A DNA stretch of 64,000 bases from Marsupella aquatica (lineage: Eukaryota > Marchantiophyta), in the NCBI GenBank assembly GCA_973895155.1, contig OZ316897.1, positions 15,500,001 through 15,564,000 of the forward strand, read 5' to 3'. A model generated the notes under the pieces. That model searched no databases. It had not been told where the DNA came from and was given only the letters and a program-made list of their open reading frames with translations. This document shows positions 62,268 to 64,000 of the stretch, piece after piece. The first letter of the stretch is position 1. Each line of letters opens with the position of its first letter. The translations under genes and the position numbers were made by a program.

Positions 62268-64000
62268 TCACGACACCGGTGGTGGATCCTTAATGGACGC
62301 CCCCAACGCTTCCTCCTCAGCCACTGCCGTAGGCTCATTCCCTGACAGATTACCTGCCCTTGACTGAGTCAACTCTCCATCGGCCTGACTGGGTCCACCA
62401 TCGGCGTCGGCATCGGCTCGAGAATCGGTTACGGCCTCAGCCTCGGCTACGGTCTCCCCGGCCTGCTCAAGAGGCGGATCTGGAATACTGGCCTCCTTAC
62501 TGAGTAGTTCGGCTTGGGCCGCACCATCCCTACCTGTGATCATAGCGGGATCTATTGCCGTATTCATGTCGGAGGATGGTGCTGGTTCTACCTCTTTGGT
62601 CACCACGGCTTGTGGAGTCGGATTACTCCTTGACCCTGAAGGTTTCCGCTTTTTCTTCTTTTCTGGTTCGGCAGCTGGTCCCTTCCCCTTCCCACTTACC
62701 TCCGGCACTGGTGCAGTTGGCGCGGCTTTTTCTTCGGCCAGTACCACTCCTGGTAACTTGGTTGCCCCAATTGGAGTTGGGCCTGATGAAGACAAGCACC
62801 TAAATACTGCGGCTTGTTTCTTCAGCCGCTCCGTTTGGTTGTCGGCCCGCCGCTGGAGGTTCTCCATCTTTCTCGTGATTTCCTCCAACTCCTCCTGGGT
62901 CTCATCCAGGTCCTTGTGTGCCTCCTCTAGTTCCTTCTGGGCTTCCTCCCGTTCTTGTTTCAAGGTAGTCCTCTCCTCCTGGGTTGCTTTTAGCTCCTTG
63001 TCGAGCTCTACAATGATGACAGACTCCATCTGGTTCATCTTGGCGTAAGTCTGTTCGAGCATCTCGTCCTTCTCCCTTAGGTCGGCCTTGAAGCTGGCCG
63101 TCAGGGACGCAAGCTCCTGCTGCAGCGCCATAATCCCTTGATAGGATTTCCCTAACTCGGCCTCCTTCTGCTCAAGGGCTCCGCGGATTTTCTCGAGCTT
63201 CCCTTTCAACGCCCATTCCTTTCTTTGGGTCTCCGCCATGGCCCGGCTGTTGGCTGTTATGTGGGCCTCCTCTGTATTCTTCAGCTCTTGCTTCCACTTC
63301 TCCCTCTCTTTGATCGTGTCGACCAACTCTTCCTGCGTCTGAGTCAGTTTATCCTTGATATTCTGATTATCAGCCTGCGCGGTGTCCAACTGCCCCTGCA
63401 TGATGTTCAGCTCATGTCGTTTAATCCGCAGTTCATCCTGGGCTTTCTTGGCCGCCCTTAGATCTTCAATCTCGGCTTCCATCCTCCTAAGCCGCCGAAT
63501 GACCTCGTCCTTCTTGCTTCTCTCTAAAGCCACCGCTTCTTCTAATTGGTACTTCTCCAACTGCTCCCTATGGAAAAAGGGTCCTACCTCCAACTCCTCT
63601 CCAAAGATGCCGAGCGCAAGTTCCCCACACATCTCACCATACTCCATGGCTCTATTCTTAGCGTAGGTGGAGTAAGTAGAAGTGATCGGCATCGCCCATC
63701 GCGGCCTCTACTCCCAAGCCGTCCTGCGGATCTCTTCAATCGTGGCTAGAGGTTTGCTTCCTTTTTTGGCTAGCCGCCTGATGTCCTCCGGCCAATCTCC
63801 TCCTGGTAAATCCTTTTCCTTAGCCAGGGCGGCCTCCTCCTCCTGCTTGATTCGCTCCTGAAATTCCTGCACCGTCTGTTTTATGCCATCGAAGCTCGGG
63901 GGAGCAACATCTGGTGGGGGAGACTCAGGGCTACTCTGCTGGTTGGGGTCCCCTCGCACTACCCTTGGAAGTGTGGGGACAAACCGGCCACAGGTCCTTA
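62268..64000 (-). CDS. Long coiled-coil ORF of the minus-strand LTR element, with one in-frame amber
   Basis: Open from the window edge to 62268 except for a single TAG at about 63708, between RTAWE and RPRWAMPITSTYSTYAK, with the frame unchanged on both sides. Order: a Pro/Ser-rich segment and Lys/Glu helix (63959-63720), YGEMCGELALGIFGEELE, then some 250 residues of heptad-like coiled coil rich in Glu, Lys, Gln (about 63590-62830), a basic patch KKKKRKPSGSRS, and an acidic Ala/Glu tail. I do not recognise the family. It might be a gag-like or additional ORF. The amber may be a mutation or a programmed readthrough stop. The N-terminus lies outside the window. Confidence 0.55.

Larger units (their letters stand above)
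61347..64000 (-). mobile_element. LTR retroelement on the minus strand, 3' end only
   Basis: Read on the minus strand: an ORF (to 62268), about 590 bp of non-coding DNA, a polypurine tract GCAGGGGAG (61688-61680), then a putative 333-bp 3' LTR from TGAGAGTTGG (61679) to CACCACA (61347). The left border abuts a truncated MITE at exactly the point where family similarity ends, supporting an insertion boundary. The 5' part lies outside the window, so class (gypsy, copia or non-autonomous) is undetermined. Confidence 0.6.

Noticed and set aside
62536-63666. Plus-strand ORFs of up to 170 codons rich in Ser and Phe
   Set aside because: Complement of the minus-strand coiled-coil gene; Ser/Phe richness mirrors Glu/Lys codons.
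1-64000. CRISPR array or bacterial operon
   Set aside because: Tandem repeats present lack CRISPR spacing, and splice sites and plant transposons show a eukaryotic nuclear sequence.

Overview
The window looks like nuclear DNA of a plant, most likely a non-seed land plant or streptophyte alga. It is AT-rich with GT-AG introns. It carries plant-type CACTA transposons, a Ty1/copia element whose primer-binding site matches initiator-Met tRNA, and telobox-like AAACCCTAAA tracts. The species cannot be fixed from the sequence.

Region 1 (1-16.5 kb) is mostly unrecognised non-coding DNA with a few short repeats, hairpins and two MITEs. It holds one convincing host gene, an intronless HypX/HoxX-like formyltransferase plus enoyl-CoA-hydratase fusion (10711-12702) with a transit-peptide-like N-terminal extension.

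Region 2 (about 16.5-61.3 kb) is one stack of nested mobile elements, and almost every layer can be delimited by its target-site duplication (TSD). The base layer is an old, broken Ty3/gypsy-like retroelement: gag 17.7-18.6 and 39.1-40.4 kb, protease 41.6 kb, a C5-cytosine DNA methyltransferase domain 58.8-59.9 kb, and reverse transcriptase 60.1-61.3 kb. Its gag is split by a 20.5-kb DNA transposon (18580-39128; 32-bp perfect terminal inverted repeats, TSD GCTA). That transposon encodes a DDE-like transposase, a Ulp1-type protease and a permuted amino-type (N6A/N4C) DNA methyltransferase. The Ulp1 gene is in turn split by a solo LTR (TSD ATCAA), the solo LTR by CACTA element 1 (25042-33316, TSD GAG), and CACTA 1 by a hAT-like MITE. 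The gypsy protease region is split by a Ty1/copia element (41832-58519, TSD CCCAC). The copia 5' LTR contains CACTA element 2 (42038-52135, TSD TCT), and the copia RNase H contains another hAT-like MITE. Both CACTA elements carry a SET-domain gene next to the tnp2-type transposase, plus a divergent TnpA-like gene.

Region 3 (61.3-64 kb) is the 3' end of another LTR element on the minus strand. It has an LTR, a polypurine tract and a long coiled-coil ORF interrupted by one amber codon, and it runs off the window.

The unifying theme is that three unrelated transposon classes, nested in one another, each carry a different methyltransferase-type 'epigenetic writer': a C5 DNMT in gypsy, an amino-MTase in the 20.5-kb DNA transposon, and a SET domain in both CACTA elements. 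The 20.5-kb element also has at least 17 dispersed palindromic sites of the form TGAT(A/C)C-N-G(T/G)ATCA near the starts of its genes and inside its transposase exon. These could be binding sites for one of its own proteins.
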